This document shows, piece by piece, positions 25,316 through 33,874 of a DNA stretch of 64,000 bases. Within the stretch, counting starts at the first letter, position 1, and every line of letters begins with the position of its first letter. The stretch comes from DASRBO01 sp035653595 (lineage in GTDB: Bacteria > Actinomycetota > Acidimicrobiia > Acidimicrobiales > JAJPHE01): NCBI GenBank assembly GCA_035653595.1, contig DASRBO010000040.1, forward strand, positions 62,001-126,000, read 5' to 3'. Made by a program: the position numbers and the translations under genes. The notes under the pieces were generated by a model that had not been told where the DNA came from, made no database searches, and worked only from the letters and a program-made list of their open reading frames with translations.

Positions 25316-26829
25316 GCCGGGGCTCCCCACGGGCCGGGCAGGCCGAGCTTGCCCGGGTTGAGGATGCCGGCGGGGTCGAGGGCGGCCTTGATCGCCATCA
25401 GCATGCGATGCGCCGGTCCCAGGGAGGCCGGCAGGTGGCGGGAGCGGTTGAGCCCGATGCCGTGGTGGTGGCTGATGGCGCCACCGGCGGCGATGGTGGC
25501 ATCCATGACCGTGTCCCAGGCCCGGTTGTAGTAGTGCTCGGCCCAACCATCGGGGCCCGCATCCGGCGGGCGGGCGGCGAAGGTGAAGTACAGGCAGGCC
25601 CCGTCGGCGTAGGAGTGGGACTGGTGGGCGGTGGCGGCGAGGGTGCCGTCGAGGGCCCGCAGGCTGGACACGACCGAATGGTAGAGGCCGTCCAGGGCGC
25701 TCCAGCGGGCGGCGACCTCGACGGTGTCGACGACGTATCCGCGGGAGATGAGCGCCCCGAGGGCGGACACGTCGTTGCGGTGCTCCAGCCACTGCTCGAC
25801 CAGGACATCGTCGAGGCGGTCGGCCGGGCCGCACTCCTCCTCGGTGACGGTGGCGGTGGCCGACAGGGCGGCCGGATCCCCCTCGTCGAGCACGATCAGA
25901 ACCGAGGCGTCCCCGGTCCCGAAGCTGCGGGCCGACTCGGCCTGGTCGTAGAGGCGGAGCACCGCCGGGGTGGCGCCCCGGCGCAGGATCCGCCGGCAGG
26001 CGTCGAGCCCGTCGACGAAGGAGTCGAAGCCGAAGGCGGCCCTCCACTCGTGCCCGGTAACCGGATGGGCCCGCAGAAGAGCCCCGGTGACCACCGCCAG
26101 AGTGCCCTCGGAACCGAGGATGACCTGGGTCAGGTCGGGACCGGCGGCCGCCCGGGGGGCCAGCCCGCCGGTGCGGACCCGGCTGCCGTCGGCCAGCACG
26201 GCTTCCAGCCCGACCACCATGTCCTCGATCTTCCCGTAACGGGTGGAGTACTGGCCGGCCCCCCGGCAGGCGACCCATCCACCCACGGTGGACAGCTCCA
26301 TGGACTGGGGCCAGTGACCGACGGTCAGGTCGGCCGAGGCCCGCAGGGCGGCCTCGAGGTCGTCGCCGAAGGTGCCGGCGGCCACCTCGACCAGCAGCGA
26401 CCGGTCGTCCACCGCTCCCAGCCCGGACAGGCCGGTCATGTCGATGACCACACCACCGTGGATCGGGATGCTCGCCCCGCACACCCCGCTGCGGCCTGCG
26501 GCCGGGGTCACCGGCACGCCGGAGGCCTGGCACACCCGCAGCACGTCGGACACCTCCCCAGCGCTCGCCGGACGTACCACCGCCCCCGCCCGGGCGGGCA
26601 GGCGCCCGGCCGCCGCCCAAGACAGGGCGAGGGGCCACCAGTCGCGGGACGCCTCGGCGCAGGCGGCGTCGTCGGTCTCGACGCGGTCACAGGCCGCCCG
26701 CAGCGATGCCAGCACCGGCTCGGCCAGCTCGACGAGCGCCGGTCCCAGCACCGGTCGGCTGCCGGGGGGTGCGGACAGGGCGACCGGGGCGGCGGCGGGC
26801 CCGTGGCCGGCCGGCGACGGAACGCTCAT
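25306..26829 (-). CDS. FAD-linked oxidase resembling alkyl-DHAP synthase
   Basis: A 507-residue VAO/PCMH-type flavoenzyme. The FAD-binding half has VTPAAGRSGVCGASIPIHGG, PQSMELSTVGGWVACRGAGQ and TQVILGSEGTLAVVTGA. The C-terminal half has AISHHHGIGLNRSRHLP; this HHH-G motif is the active-site signature of alkylglycerone-phosphate (alkyl-DHAP) synthase, which swaps the acyl chain of acyl-DHAP for a fatty alcohol to make ether lipids. The tail LDPAGILNPGKLGLP is shared with glycolate and lactate oxidases, so an oxidase role is the alternative. ATG 26829 overlaps the glpD stop; position between glpD and a glycerol-type kinase favours a DHAP/glycerol substrate. Confidence 0.85.
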   Translation of the reverse strand: MSVPSPAGHGPAAAPVALSAPPGSRPVLGPALVELAEPVLASLRAACDRVETDDAACAEASRDWWPLALSWAAAGRLPARAGAVVRPASAGEVSDVLRVCQASGVPVTPAAGRSGVCGASIPIHGGVVIDMTGLSGLGAVDDRSLLVEVAAGTFGDDLEAALRASADLTVGHWPQSMELSTVGGWVACRGAGQYSTRYGKIEDMVVGLEAVLADGSRVRTGGLAPRAAAGPDLTQVILGSEGTLAVVTGALLRAHPVTGHEWRAAFGFDSFVDGLDACRRILRRGATPAVLRLYDQAESARSFGTGDASVLIVLDEGDPAALSATATVTEEECGPADRLDDVLVEQWLEHRNDVSALGALISRGYVVDTVEVAARWSALDGLYHSVVSSLRALDGTLAATAHQSHSYADGACLYFTFAARPPDAGPDGWAEHYYNRAWDTVMDATIAAGGAISHHHGIGLNRSRHLPASLGPAHRMLMAIKAALDPAGILNPGKLGLPGPWGAPAWP

Positions 26830-28505
26830 CCGATGCCGGCGGCGCTGCGCTCGTGGCTGGCCATGGCGGCGAAGGCGGCCAGCTGCCTGGTGGTGGCGGC
26901 GTCGTCCCAGCCCAGCTCGGGCGCAACCAGGGCGGCGACGGAGGAGGCGGCGCCCACCGTCGCCTCGGCGTCGAGGAGGAAGGCGCGGGTGCGACGGGAC
27001 AGCACGTCCTCGAGGGTGGCGGCCATCTCCTGCCGGCAGGCCCACAGGGCCTCGGCGCCCAGGTAGGGGAGGCCGGGCACCAGCGGTGCGGCCAGGTCGC
27101 CGCCGGCCAGGGCGGCGACCTGGCCGGCCTCGGTCCCGTAGCGGCGGACGAGGTGCTCGGCCCCGGCCCGGTCCAGCTCCGGTCGTTCGGCCGCCAGTGA
27201 GCGAGCGGCCTGTTCGGGATCGACGGCGCCGTGGAGGGACAGCCGCTTCGTCGGGCTGCGCCGGCGCCGGCCCCGCTGGTCGGTGTCACCGAGAACCTCG
27301 ATGACGGCGTCGACGGTGTCGGCGGCCATCTTGCGGTAGGTGGTGAGCTTGCCCCCGCTGACGGTGACCACCCCGTCGGCGGCCGTCGTCACCAGGTGGC
27401 GGCGGGACAGGTCGGCGGTGCGCTCGGTGGTCGCCTGGCGCACCAGGGGCCGCAGGCCGGCCCAGGTCCCGAGGACGTCGGACTCCGACACCTTGTCGGT
27501 CACGAAGGCGTTCACCGCCCGGAGCAGGTAGGCGACGTCCTCGGCCGTGCACAGCGGCTCGTCGAGGGACCCCTCGTAGTCGGTGTCGGTGGTGCCCACG
27601 TAGACCCGGTTGCCCCAGGGGATGACGAAAATCGACCTCCGGTCCCCGGGCACCGGAAGCACGGCGGCGACCTCGGCCCGCAGCCGGTCCCAGGCCAGGG
27701 TGATGTGCACCCCCTTGGCCGGGCGCAGGGACGGCTCCCCGCCCCGCCCGTCGGGCTGGCGCACCTGGTCGGACCAAACCCCGGTGGCGTTGACGACGAC
27801 CCGGGCCCGGACCTCGATCCCGTCGGTGTCGGGGCCGGCGTCCAGCCCCGACGGGCCCAGGCGGGCCCCGCCGGCCCGACCGGCGGAGTCGTGCAGGACG
27901 GTGGCCACCGGGGCGTAGTTGGCCACCACCGCCCCGTGGTCGAGGGCGGCGGTGCGGGCCACCGTCAGGGTCAGGCGGGCGTCGTCGGCGCGGGCGTCGT
28001 AGTAGATGAAGCCGGCGACGAGGGAGTCGTTGCGCAGGGTCGGCATGAGCCGGGCCGCCTCGGCCCGGTCGATGCGGCGGTGGCGGCGGCCGATGCGCAT
28101 GCCGCCCACCAGGTCGTACATCCACAGGGCGCTGGAGTAGGCCTTGGCCACGGTCTTGTTGACCACCCCGGCCCGTCCGAACAGCGGGATGAGGAAGGGG
28201 AGGGGACTGACCAGATGGGGGGCGTTGCGGAGGAGCCGCTGGCGTTCGGCCAGGCTCTCGGCCACCAGCCAGTACTCCTTCTGCTGGAGGTAGCGCAGGC
28301 CCCCGTGCACGAGCTTGGACGACTTGGAGGACGTGCCCGAACCGAGGTCGGCGCGCTCGACCAGGGCGGTGGAAAGGCCCCGGGCGGCGGCGTCGAGGGC
28401 GACCCCGGCCCCGGTGATGCCGCCCCCCACCACCAGCACGTCGAAGGTCTGCCGCCCCAGCTCCTCGATGGCGTCGGACCGGCGGAAGGACGACGTGGGG
28501 CTCAT
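26826..28505 (-). CDS. glpD: FAD-dependent glycerol-3-phosphate dehydrogenase
   Basis: A 559-residue membrane-associated flavoprotein oxidising glycerol-3-phosphate to DHAP and passing electrons to quinone. FDVLVVGGGITGAGVALDAA binds FAD, ERADLGSGTSSKSSKLVHGG and RYLQQKEYWLVAESL are the GlpD signatures, and VSGGKLTTYRKMA closes the FAD domain. The C-terminal part from about residue 400 is the helical cap. ATG 28505 was taken as start; GTG 28511 adds two residues. First gene of a four-gene operon (glpD, AGPS-like, membrane protein, FGGY kinase), divergent from the Fur-type gene with a shared 140-base region. Confidence 0.93.
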   Translation of the reverse strand: MSPTSSFRRSDAIEELGRQTFDVLVVGGGITGAGVALDAAARGLSTALVERADLGSGTSSKSSKLVHGGLRYLQQKEYWLVAESLAERQRLLRNAPHLVSPLPFLIPLFGRAGVVNKTVAKAYSSALWMYDLVGGMRIGRRHRRIDRAEAARLMPTLRNDSLVAGFIYYDARADDARLTLTVARTAALDHGAVVANYAPVATVLHDSAGRAGGARLGPSGLDAGPDTDGIEVRARVVVNATGVWSDQVRQPDGRGGEPSLRPAKGVHITLAWDRLRAEVAAVLPVPGDRRSIFVIPWGNRVYVGTTDTDYEGSLDEPLCTAEDVAYLLRAVNAFVTDKVSESDVLGTWAGLRPLVRQATTERTADLSRRHLVTTAADGVVTVSGGKLTTYRKMAADTVDAVIEVLGDTDQRGRRRRSPTKRLSLHGAVDPEQAARSLAAERPELDRAGAEHLVRRYGTEAGQVAALAGGDLAAPLVPGLPYLGAEALWACRQEMAATLEDVLSRRTRAFLLDAEATVGAASSVAALVAPELGWDDAATTRQLAAFAAMASHERSAAGIG

Positions 28506-28598
28506 GGCCACCGGAGCATCGCGCAGTCGGGCGGGGCTGCCCTAACCACCGAGGGGCGGCGTCCGAGGGGTCGTCCGCCCGGATGGCCGTCGGCTTCC

Positions 28599-28620
28599 AA
28601 CAACGATTGTTCGACAACAA
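28599..28620. promoter_or_regulatory. overlapping dyads, candidate Fur-family operator
   Basis: AACAACGATTGTT (28599-28611) and TTGTTCGACAACAA (28607-28620) share the central TTGTT, giving three half-sites AACAA / TTGTT / AACAA. They cover the -35 position (TTGTTC 28607-28612) of the fur promoter, whose -10 is TAGCCT 28631-28636. Autoregulation by the adjacent Fur-family protein is the simplest reading; glpD on the other strand may also be affected. Confidence 0.55.
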
Positions 28621-28630
28621 CAGCTGCTGG

Positions 28631-28636
28631 TAGCCT
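28631..28636 (+). promoter_or_regulatory. -10 box TAGCCT of the leaderless fur-type gene
   Basis: TAGCCT ends six bases before GTG 28643, with TTGTTC 18 bases upstream as a possible -35 box. Predicts a leaderless mRNA. Confidence 0.55.
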
Positions 28637-28642
28637 GGCCCG

Positions 28643-29083
28643 GTGCGGTCCCCGGAGGAGTTGACGGAGCTGTTCCGTCAGAGCGGAAGGAAGGTGACCC
28701 CCCAGCGGCAGTTCATCTTCCAGGTGCTGCACCGCAACCCGACCCACCCGACGGCGGAGTCCGTGTACGCCGCCGCCCGGTCGGTGATGCCGACCATCTC
28801 GCTCAAGACGGTCTACCAGACCCTCAACGATCTGGCCGACATGGGTGAGGTGGCGGCCCTCGACCTGGGAACCGGCTCGGTGCGCTTCGACCCCGACACC
28901 GGCTCCCATCACCACCTGGTGTGCAGCTCCTGCGGAGCGGTAAGGGATCTCTTCGCCGACTTCAGCTCGGTGGTGGTGCCCACCGGACAGGAGCAGGGCT
29001 TCGTGGTCGGGGAGGCCGAGGTGGTCTTCCGGGGCACCTGCGAGTCCTGCCTGAGCCGGCCCCGACCGCCTGCCGCACCGTGA
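28643..29083 (+). CDS. Fur-family metalloregulator, PerR-like
   Basis: A 146-residue winged-helix repressor. The DNA-binding half has RKVTPQRQFIFQVLHRN and PTISLKTVYQTLNDLADMG; the metal-binding half has HHHLVCSSCG and RGTCESC, giving two CxxC pairs for the structural zinc, plus His/Asp residues for the sensing site. Fur, Zur and PerR cannot be separated safely from sequence alone. The next genes are rubrerythrin and DUF3501, a peroxide-defence set, which favours a PerR-like or iron/peroxide role. GTG 28643 fits the TAGCCT box. Dyads on its own promoter suggest autoregulation. Confidence 0.9.
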   Translation: MRSPEELTELFRQSGRKVTPQRQFIFQVLHRNPTHPTAESVYAAARSVMPTISLKTVYQTLNDLADMGEVAALDLGTGSVRFDPDTGSHHHLVCSSCGAVRDLFADFSSVVVPTGQEQGFVVGEAEVVFRGTCESCLSRPRPPAAP

Positions 29084-29142
29084 GCCGCCGTCCGGACGGC
29101 CACCTACCGGGCCCGCCCCGGCGGGGTCCCCAGCCAGCCGAG

Positions 29143-29189
29143 CAGCACCAAGCCAACCAGCACCAACCGAACCAGCACCAACCGACAAG
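29143..29189 (+). repeat. imperfect direct repeats in the rubrerythrin leader
   Basis: Three copies of a CAGCACCAASCSAAC-like unit of about 15 bases lie head to tail (AGCAGCACCAAGCCAAC, CAGCACCAACCGAAC, CAGCACCAACCGACA), ending just before the AAGGAGGAGG ribosome binding site. The tract is C/A rich and nearly free of G and T, so its RNA would be unpaired. Confidence 0.55.
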
Positions 29190-29201
29190 GAGGAGGGGCG
29201 C

Positions 29202-29624
<423 letters not shown>

Positions 29625-29645
29625 AGCGCCTTGTCCGTCCGGCCA

Positions 29646-29661
29646 CCCCGCGGCGGCGGGG
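29646..29661 (+). terminator. GC-rich hairpin after rubrerythrin
   Basis: CCCCGC (29646-29651), loop GGCG and GCGGGG (29656-29661) form a tight stem 22 bases after the rubrerythrin stop and just before the DUF3501 ribosome binding region. It has no T-run and could act as a partial terminator or mRNA stabiliser. Confidence 0.3.
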
Positions 29662-29688
29662 CCGGTCGGCCGCAGGGACCCCCAGCCG

Positions 29689-30288
29689 ATGACCAAGCTG
29701 ACCATCGCCGACATCGCCGACCTGCGCGCCTATGAGCGGGAGCGGGAGAGCTTCCGCGACCGGATCATCGAGCTCAAGGGCCACCGCCGCATCCAGGTGG
29801 GGCCGCTCATCTCCATGGTCTTCGAGAACGCCGACACCATCCGGTTCCAGATCCAGGAGATGGCCCGGGCCGAGCGGATGCTGACCGACGAGGCCATCCA
29901 GGCCGAGCTCGACGTCTACAACCCCCTCATCCCCGAGCCGGGGGAGCTTTCGGCGACGCTGTTCCTGGAGCTGACCTCCAAGGACCAGCTCATGGAGTGG
30001 CTGCCCAAACTGGTCGGGGTCGAGACCGCCGCCGAGCTGCGCATCGGTGACGGCCCGGCCCGGGCCACGGTGCGCAGCCGGGCCGAGGAGGGCCATGCCG
30101 CCCAGCTCACCCGCCAGGACGTGACCGCCTCGGTGCACTACGTCCGGTTCCGCCTCCAGCCGGCCGAGGTCGACGCCTTCGAGGCCGGACCCGTCGCCCT
30201 GGCCATCGACCACCCCTCCTACCAGCACCAGGTGTCCCTCTCCGACTCGACCCGCCGGTCCCTTCTGACCGATCTGCGGGGGTCCTGA
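29689..30288 (+). CDS. DUF3501 family protein
   Basis: A 199-residue protein matching the DUF3501 layout: LTIADIADLRAYERERESFRD, the central GPLISMVFENADTIRFQIQEM, and QDVTASVHYVRFRLQP near the end. The family is known mainly as the third member of rubrerythrin / Fe-S protein / DUF3501 gene sets and is presumed to work in peroxide reduction. Here the Fe-S partner (a heterodisulfide-reductase-like protein) is missing between rubrerythrin and this gene. ATG 29689 lies 64 bases after the rubrerythrin stop. Molecular function unknown. Confidence 0.85.
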   Translation: MTKLTIADIADLRAYERERESFRDRIIELKGHRRIQVGPLISMVFENADTIRFQIQEMARAERMLTDEAIQAELDVYNPLIPEPGELSATLFLELTSKDQLMEWLPKLVGVETAAELRIGDGPARATVRSRAEEGHAAQLTRQDVTASVHYVRFRLQPAEVDAFEAGPVALAIDHPSYQHQVSLSDSTRRSLLTDLRGS

Positions 30289-30518
30289 GGCCCCGGCCGC
30301 CCCGGACTGGCGGGCCGGGCCGGGAATGCCTGTCTTGCCCGCCGGCGTTGTCAGTGACTAGAAGGAGTTTTCTTCCTGGGCCGGAATGGCCGGCCCGAGG
30401 TCGGGGTACGTCCCCTGACCAGGCGGCCAGCCGGGGGGTAGACCCCGCCCCGGGTACCGGTCGGCCCAGGGACGAAGGCTCGAGCAGTACCCCATAACGA
30501 GGATGTGATCTCCCCCCC

Positions 30519-30749
30519 ATGAACCTGTCCTGGCGCCAGCGGGGCGCTTGCCGAGGCATCGACCCCGACATCTTCTTCCCCATCTCCGACGAGGACGCCG
30601 GCGCGGCCAAGGCCATCTGCGCCCAGTGCGGGGTGAGGGAGTCCTGTCTCGAGTACGCCCTCGCCTACCGCGAGCGCGACGGCGTCTGGGGCGGGGCGAC
30701 CGAGCGTGAGCGTCGCCGGATGCTCCGCCAGCGTCGCAAGACCGCCTGA
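30519..30749 (+). CDS. WhiB-family Fe-S transcription factor
   Basis: A 76-residue WhiB-like protein, a family restricted to Actinomycetota and their phages. Four cysteines (about 11, 34, 37, 43; in GACRGID, ICAQC and ESCLEY) bind a [4Fe-4S] cluster, and GVWGGATERERRRM is the turn motif that contacts sigma factor and DNA. The basic tail RQRRKTA follows. Which WhiB clade it belongs to cannot be told by eye. The 230-base upstream region (30289-30518) is the longest leader in this part of the window and contains GC-rich inverted stretches, consistent with complex regulation. Confidence 0.93.
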   Translation: MNLSWRQRGACRGIDPDIFFPISDEDAGAAKAICAQCGVRESCLEYALAYRERDGVWGGATERERRRMLRQRRKTA

Positions 30750-30812
30750 TCACAGGGCCCCCGGACGCCGGCGGCGCCGGCCCCGGACAGGTGGGTGGGG
30801 CGCGCCCGCCAA

Positions 30813-30818
30813 TACGAT
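30813..30818 (+). promoter_or_regulatory. -10 box TACGAT of a leaderless gene
   Basis: TACGAT ends seven bases before ATG 30826; no Shine-Dalgarno sequence intervenes. Confidence 0.45.
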
Positions 30819-30825
30819 GGCCCCC

Positions 30826-32022
30826 ATGCACTTCGAGCTGCCCGACGAGCTGGCTTCCCTTCAGGAGACCGCCCGTCGCATCGCCCAGGACAAGGTCAAG
30901 CCGCGGGCCCGCGACATCGACGAGACCGGCGAGTACCCCGAGGACCTGTTCGAGGTGTTCCGTGACGCCGGGCTCCTGGGCCTGTGCATACCGACCGAGT
31001 ACGGGGGCTCGGGCGCCGGCATCCTCGGGCTGACCATCGCCATCGAGGAGGTGGCGAAGTACTCCAACACCGCCGCCCTCATGCTGCTGCTGACCCGGCT
31101 GCCCACCGGACCGGTGATGATCGCCGGCTCCGAGGAGCAGAAGCAGCGCTACCTGCCCGGCATCGCCGACGGCTCGCTTCGGGCCGCCTTCGGGCTCTCC
31201 GAGCCCCAGGCCGGCAGCGACGTCATGGGCATGCGCACCAGGGCGGAGCCGGACGGCAGCGGCGGCTGGGTCCTCAACGGCACGAAGTGCTGGATGTCGG
31301 GGGTGGCCCAGGCCGACTGGTACACCGTCTTCGCCAAGACCCCCCTGCCGGACAGCCCCGACCAGAAGGTGGACGTGACCGCCCGGCGGCACAACGCGGT
31401 GACGGCCTTCATCGTCGAGCGCAGCTGGAGCGGGGTGGAGGTCGGCAGCACCGACCGGAAGATGGGCGTGCGGGGGGTGGACACCGGCGAGTTGCTGCTG
31501 AGCGACGTGCGGGTGCCGGCCGCCAACGTCATCGGGCAGGTGGGCGGGTTCCGCCTGGCCATGCTGGGGCTCAACTCCATGCGTCCGATCGTGGCCGCCC
31601 GGGGCATCGGGCTGGCCGAGGGTGCCCTCATGTACGCCACCGACTACGTCCAGAACCGCCAGGCCTTCGGGCAGACCATCGCCGACTTCCAGGGCATCCA
31701 GTGGGAGATCGCCAAGCTGGCCACCGAGCTGGAGGCCGCCCGGTTGCTCACCTACCGGGCGGCCTGGATGGCCGATCGCGGTCAGTTCACCAAGGAGTGG
31801 GTGCCCTACCTGTCGATGGCCAAGTACTACGCGACCGAGCTGGCGGTGAAGGCCTCCGGACTCGCCGTGCAGCTGCTGGGGGCGGCGGGCTACATGAAGG
31901 ACCACCCCACCGAGCTGTGGTACCGCGACGCCAAGCAGCTCACCATCGTCGAGGGCACCACCCAGGTGCAGCTCGGCCTCATCGCCCGCGGCGTGCTCGA
32001 CCGCGACCTCTGGTGGGACTGA
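30826..32022 (+). CDS. acyl-CoA dehydrogenase
   Basis: A 398-residue FAD-dependent acyl-CoA dehydrogenase. The helical N-domain (FELPDELASLQETARRIAQD), the beta-domain signature FGLSEPQAGSDVMGM, KCWMSGVAQADWYTVFAKT, and the C-terminal RQAFGQTIADFQGIQWEIAKL and LGAAGYMKDHPTELWYRDAK are all typical. The catalytic Glu is likely in the LTIVEGTTQVQ segment. It oxidises an acyl-CoA to the enoyl-CoA; chain length is not predictable. The protein starts at MHFEL (ATG 30826), matching the leaderless -10 box. trpD overlaps its last ten bases in another frame. Confidence 0.92.
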   Translation: MHFELPDELASLQETARRIAQDKVKPRARDIDETGEYPEDLFEVFRDAGLLGLCIPTEYGGSGAGILGLTIAIEEVAKYSNTAALMLLLTRLPTGPVMIAGSEEQKQRYLPGIADGSLRAAFGLSEPQAGSDVMGMRTRAEPDGSGGWVLNGTKCWMSGVAQADWYTVFAKTPLPDSPDQKVDVTARRHNAVTAFIVERSWSGVEVGSTDRKMGVRGVDTGELLLSDVRVPAANVIGQVGGFRLAMLGLNSMRPIVAARGIGLAEGALMYATDYVQNRQAFGQTIADFQGIQWEIAKLATELEAARLLTYRAAWMADRGQFTKEWVPYLSMAKYYATELAVKASGLAVQLLGAAGYMKDHPTELWYRDAKQLTIVEGTTQVQLGLIARGVLDRDLWWD

Positions 32023-33161
32023 GCGCTCCGGGGGCCGGCACCGCCGCCGGCGCCAGTGGGGGCCGGGCCGGTTCCGCCGCCCCATCGGAGGACGCCGGCT
32101 CGGCGGGGCCCAGCCTCGAGGACCTCGGGGGCTGGGCGGTGCTGCTCGGCCGGCTGACCCGGGGTGAGGACCTCAGCGCGGCCGAAGCCGCCGCCGGGCT
32201 GACCGAGGTGCTCACCGGGACGGCCAGCCCGGCCCAGGTGGCCGGGTTCATCGTCGCCCTGAGGATGAAGGGCGAGACCGTCGAGGAGATGTCGGGCCTG
32301 GTGAGGGCCATGCTCGACCACGCCGTGCCCGTGCGGTCACCGGTCGACACCGTCGACACCTGCGGGACCGGCGGAGACGGCAGCCGGTCGGTGAACGTCT
32401 CCACCATGGCGGCCCTGGTGGTGGCCGGTGCCGGGGCCACGGTGTGCAAGCACGGCGGCCGGGCGGCGTCGTCGGTGTGCGGGTCGGCCGACGTGCTGGA
32501 GGCGCTCGGGGTGGTGATCGACCTCGGCCCCGAGGGGGTGGCCCGCTGCCTCGTCGAGGCCGGCATCGGGTTCTGCTTCGCCCCCCGCTTCCACCCGGCC
32601 ATGCGCCATGCCATTCCCATCCGGCGGGACCTCGGGGTGCCGACGGTGTTCAACTTCCTGGGCCCCCTGGCCAATCCGGCCCGGGCCCGCCGCCAGGTCG
32701 TCGGGGTGTCGGATCCGGCCATGGCCACGAAGGTGGTCGGGGTGCTCGAGGCGGGAGGATCGAGGCGCGCCCTGGTGGTCTACGGCCACGACGGGCTCGA
32801 CGAGCTGACCACCACCACCACCTCGACGGTGGTCGACTTCGACGCCGAGCGCGGGGGCGACCGGCTGCGGACCTACCAGGTCGATCCGGCCGAGCTCGGC
32901 CTGCACCCGGCCCGGCTGGAGGACCTCCGGGGCGGGGATGCGGCCACCAACGCCGACATCGTGCGCTCGGTGCTGGGTGGCGAGCCCGGGCCCCGCCTCG
33001 ACATCGTGCTGCTCAACTCGGCGGCGGCGTTGGTGGCCGCCGGGCTTGCCGGCGACCTGGTGGAGGGCCTCGGCCTGGCCGAGTCGACGGTCAAGAGCGG
33101 GCAGGCGGCGGCCGCCCTCGAGCGGCTGGTCACGACCTCCCGCTCCGCCTCCGGGGAGTGA
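32013..33161 (+). CDS. trpD: anthranilate phosphoribosyltransferase
   Basis: A 382-residue enzyme that joins anthranilate to PRPP in tryptophan synthesis. The PRPP site is DTCGTGGDGSRSVNVST, with KHGGRAASSVCGSADVLEALG and FNFLGPLANPARARRQVVGV downstream. The usual length is about 345; here an Ala/Gly/Pro-rich N-terminal extension of about 30 residues precedes the first helix (GGWAVLLGRLTRGEDLSAAE). GTG 32013 lies inside the end of the acyl-CoA dehydrogenase gene, so coupling is likely although the two functions are unrelated. No other trp gene is in the window. Confidence 0.93.
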   Translation: MGLSAPGAGTAAGASGGRAGSAAPSEDAGSAGPSLEDLGGWAVLLGRLTRGEDLSAAEAAAGLTEVLTGTASPAQVAGFIVALRMKGETVEEMSGLVRAMLDHAVPVRSPVDTVDTCGTGGDGSRSVNVSTMAALVVAGAGATVCKHGGRAASSVCGSADVLEALGVVIDLGPEGVARCLVEAGIGFCFAPRFHPAMRHAIPIRRDLGVPTVFNFLGPLANPARARRQVVGVSDPAMATKVVGVLEAGGSRRALVVYGHDGLDELTTTTTSTVVDFDAERGGDRLRTYQVDPAELGLHPARLEDLRGGDAATNADIVRSVLGGEPGPRLDIVLLNSAAALVAAGLAGDLVEGLGLAESTVKSGQAAAALERLVTTSRSASGE

Positions 33162-33197
33162 GGCCCCGGCGATGGGGGACCACCGGGTGAGGCGGCC

Positions 33198-33428
33198 ATG
33201 AGCGAAGCGGATCCGCCGGCGACGCTGCGGCGCTACCGCTGCAACGCCTGCGGCAACCTGACCCGCTTCGATGTGACCACCGCCAGGCGCACGACCGCGT
33301 TCCATCACTACACCGTGGGTGGCGACCTGCAGATCGAGGCCGAGAGGGTGCTGTCGGAGGTGGTGGAGGAGGTGCGCTGCCGGTGGTGCGGCCACGGCGA
33401 CGCCGTCGAGGTCCTCGAGGGGGCCTGA
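33198..33428 (+). CDS. small zinc-ribbon protein
   Basis: A 76-residue protein with two CxxC knuckles: YRCNACGNLTRFD near residue 15 and VRCRWCGHGDAVEV near residue 60. The stretch between (HHYTVGGDLQIEAERVLSEVVEE) is predicted strand and helix. It is a compact zinc ribbon of the kind found in RNA- or DNA-binding proteins, but no family is recognised. ATG 33198 is 36 bases after trpD and may be in the same transcript. Confidence 0.75.
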   Translation: MSEADPPATLRRYRCNACGNLTRFDVTTARRTTAFHHYTVGGDLQIEAERVLSEVVEEVRCRWCGHGDAVEVLEGA

Positions 33429-33545
33429 GGGCATCCCTCGGCCTTGGGTGGGGAGCCGGGCCGTGCCGACCCCGGTCATGGACACGACGGCCCCGGGGCG
33501 CTGTCACAGGCCCGTGCGACCATGGCTTCCGAGCAAGGAGGCACC

Positions 33546-33764
33546 ATGCCCGAGCACTTCCCCGAGGTCCTGTCGGTCAGCTGCGACGACTGCCGGATGC
33601 AGGCCACCAGCACCTGCGACGACTGCGTGGTCAGCTTCATCACCGGGCGGGAGCCCGATGACGCCGTCATCATCGACGTCGCCGAGGCCAGGGCCGTCCG
33701 GATGCTGGCCGCCGCCGGCCTCGTCCCCGATCTGAAGCACCAGCCTCGGCGCCGGGGGGCCTGA
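33546..33764 (+). CDS. small cysteine-rich protein
   Basis: A 72-residue protein whose N-terminal half holds two CxxC pairs in SVSCDDCRMQATSTCDDCVV, likely a zinc or Fe-S site; the rest (DDAVIIDVAEARAVRMLAAAG) is a short helix. AAGGAGGCACC gives a good ribosome binding site for ATG 33546. The pattern is widespread in actinobacterial genomes but unnamed. It directly precedes sepH, on the same strand, with about 110 bases between. Confidence 0.75.
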   Translation: MPEHFPEVLSVSCDDCRMQATSTCDDCVVSFITGREPDDAVIIDVAEARAVRMLAAAGLVPDLKHQPRRRGA

Positions 33765-33836
33765 GCCGCCCCTTCTGCGCGCGCTCCGTGGGGCCGGATC
33801 CACCTTCTGGCCACCCAGCGCTGGTACGTTCCGCAA

Positions 33837-33863
33837 CGAGGGGCCCGAGGGGCGGGCCTCTCG
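33837..33863 (+). other. stem-loop in the sepH leader
   Basis: CGAGGGGCCC (33837-33846) pairs with GGGCCTCTCG (33854-33863), with one G-U pair and a seven-base loop. It ends just before the GAGGG ribosome binding site of GTG 33875. A TACGTT box (33825-33830) upstream would start the mRNA near the foot of the stem, so the hairpin may influence stability or initiation. Confidence 0.4.
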
Positions 33864-33874
33864 TGAGGGCGCCC

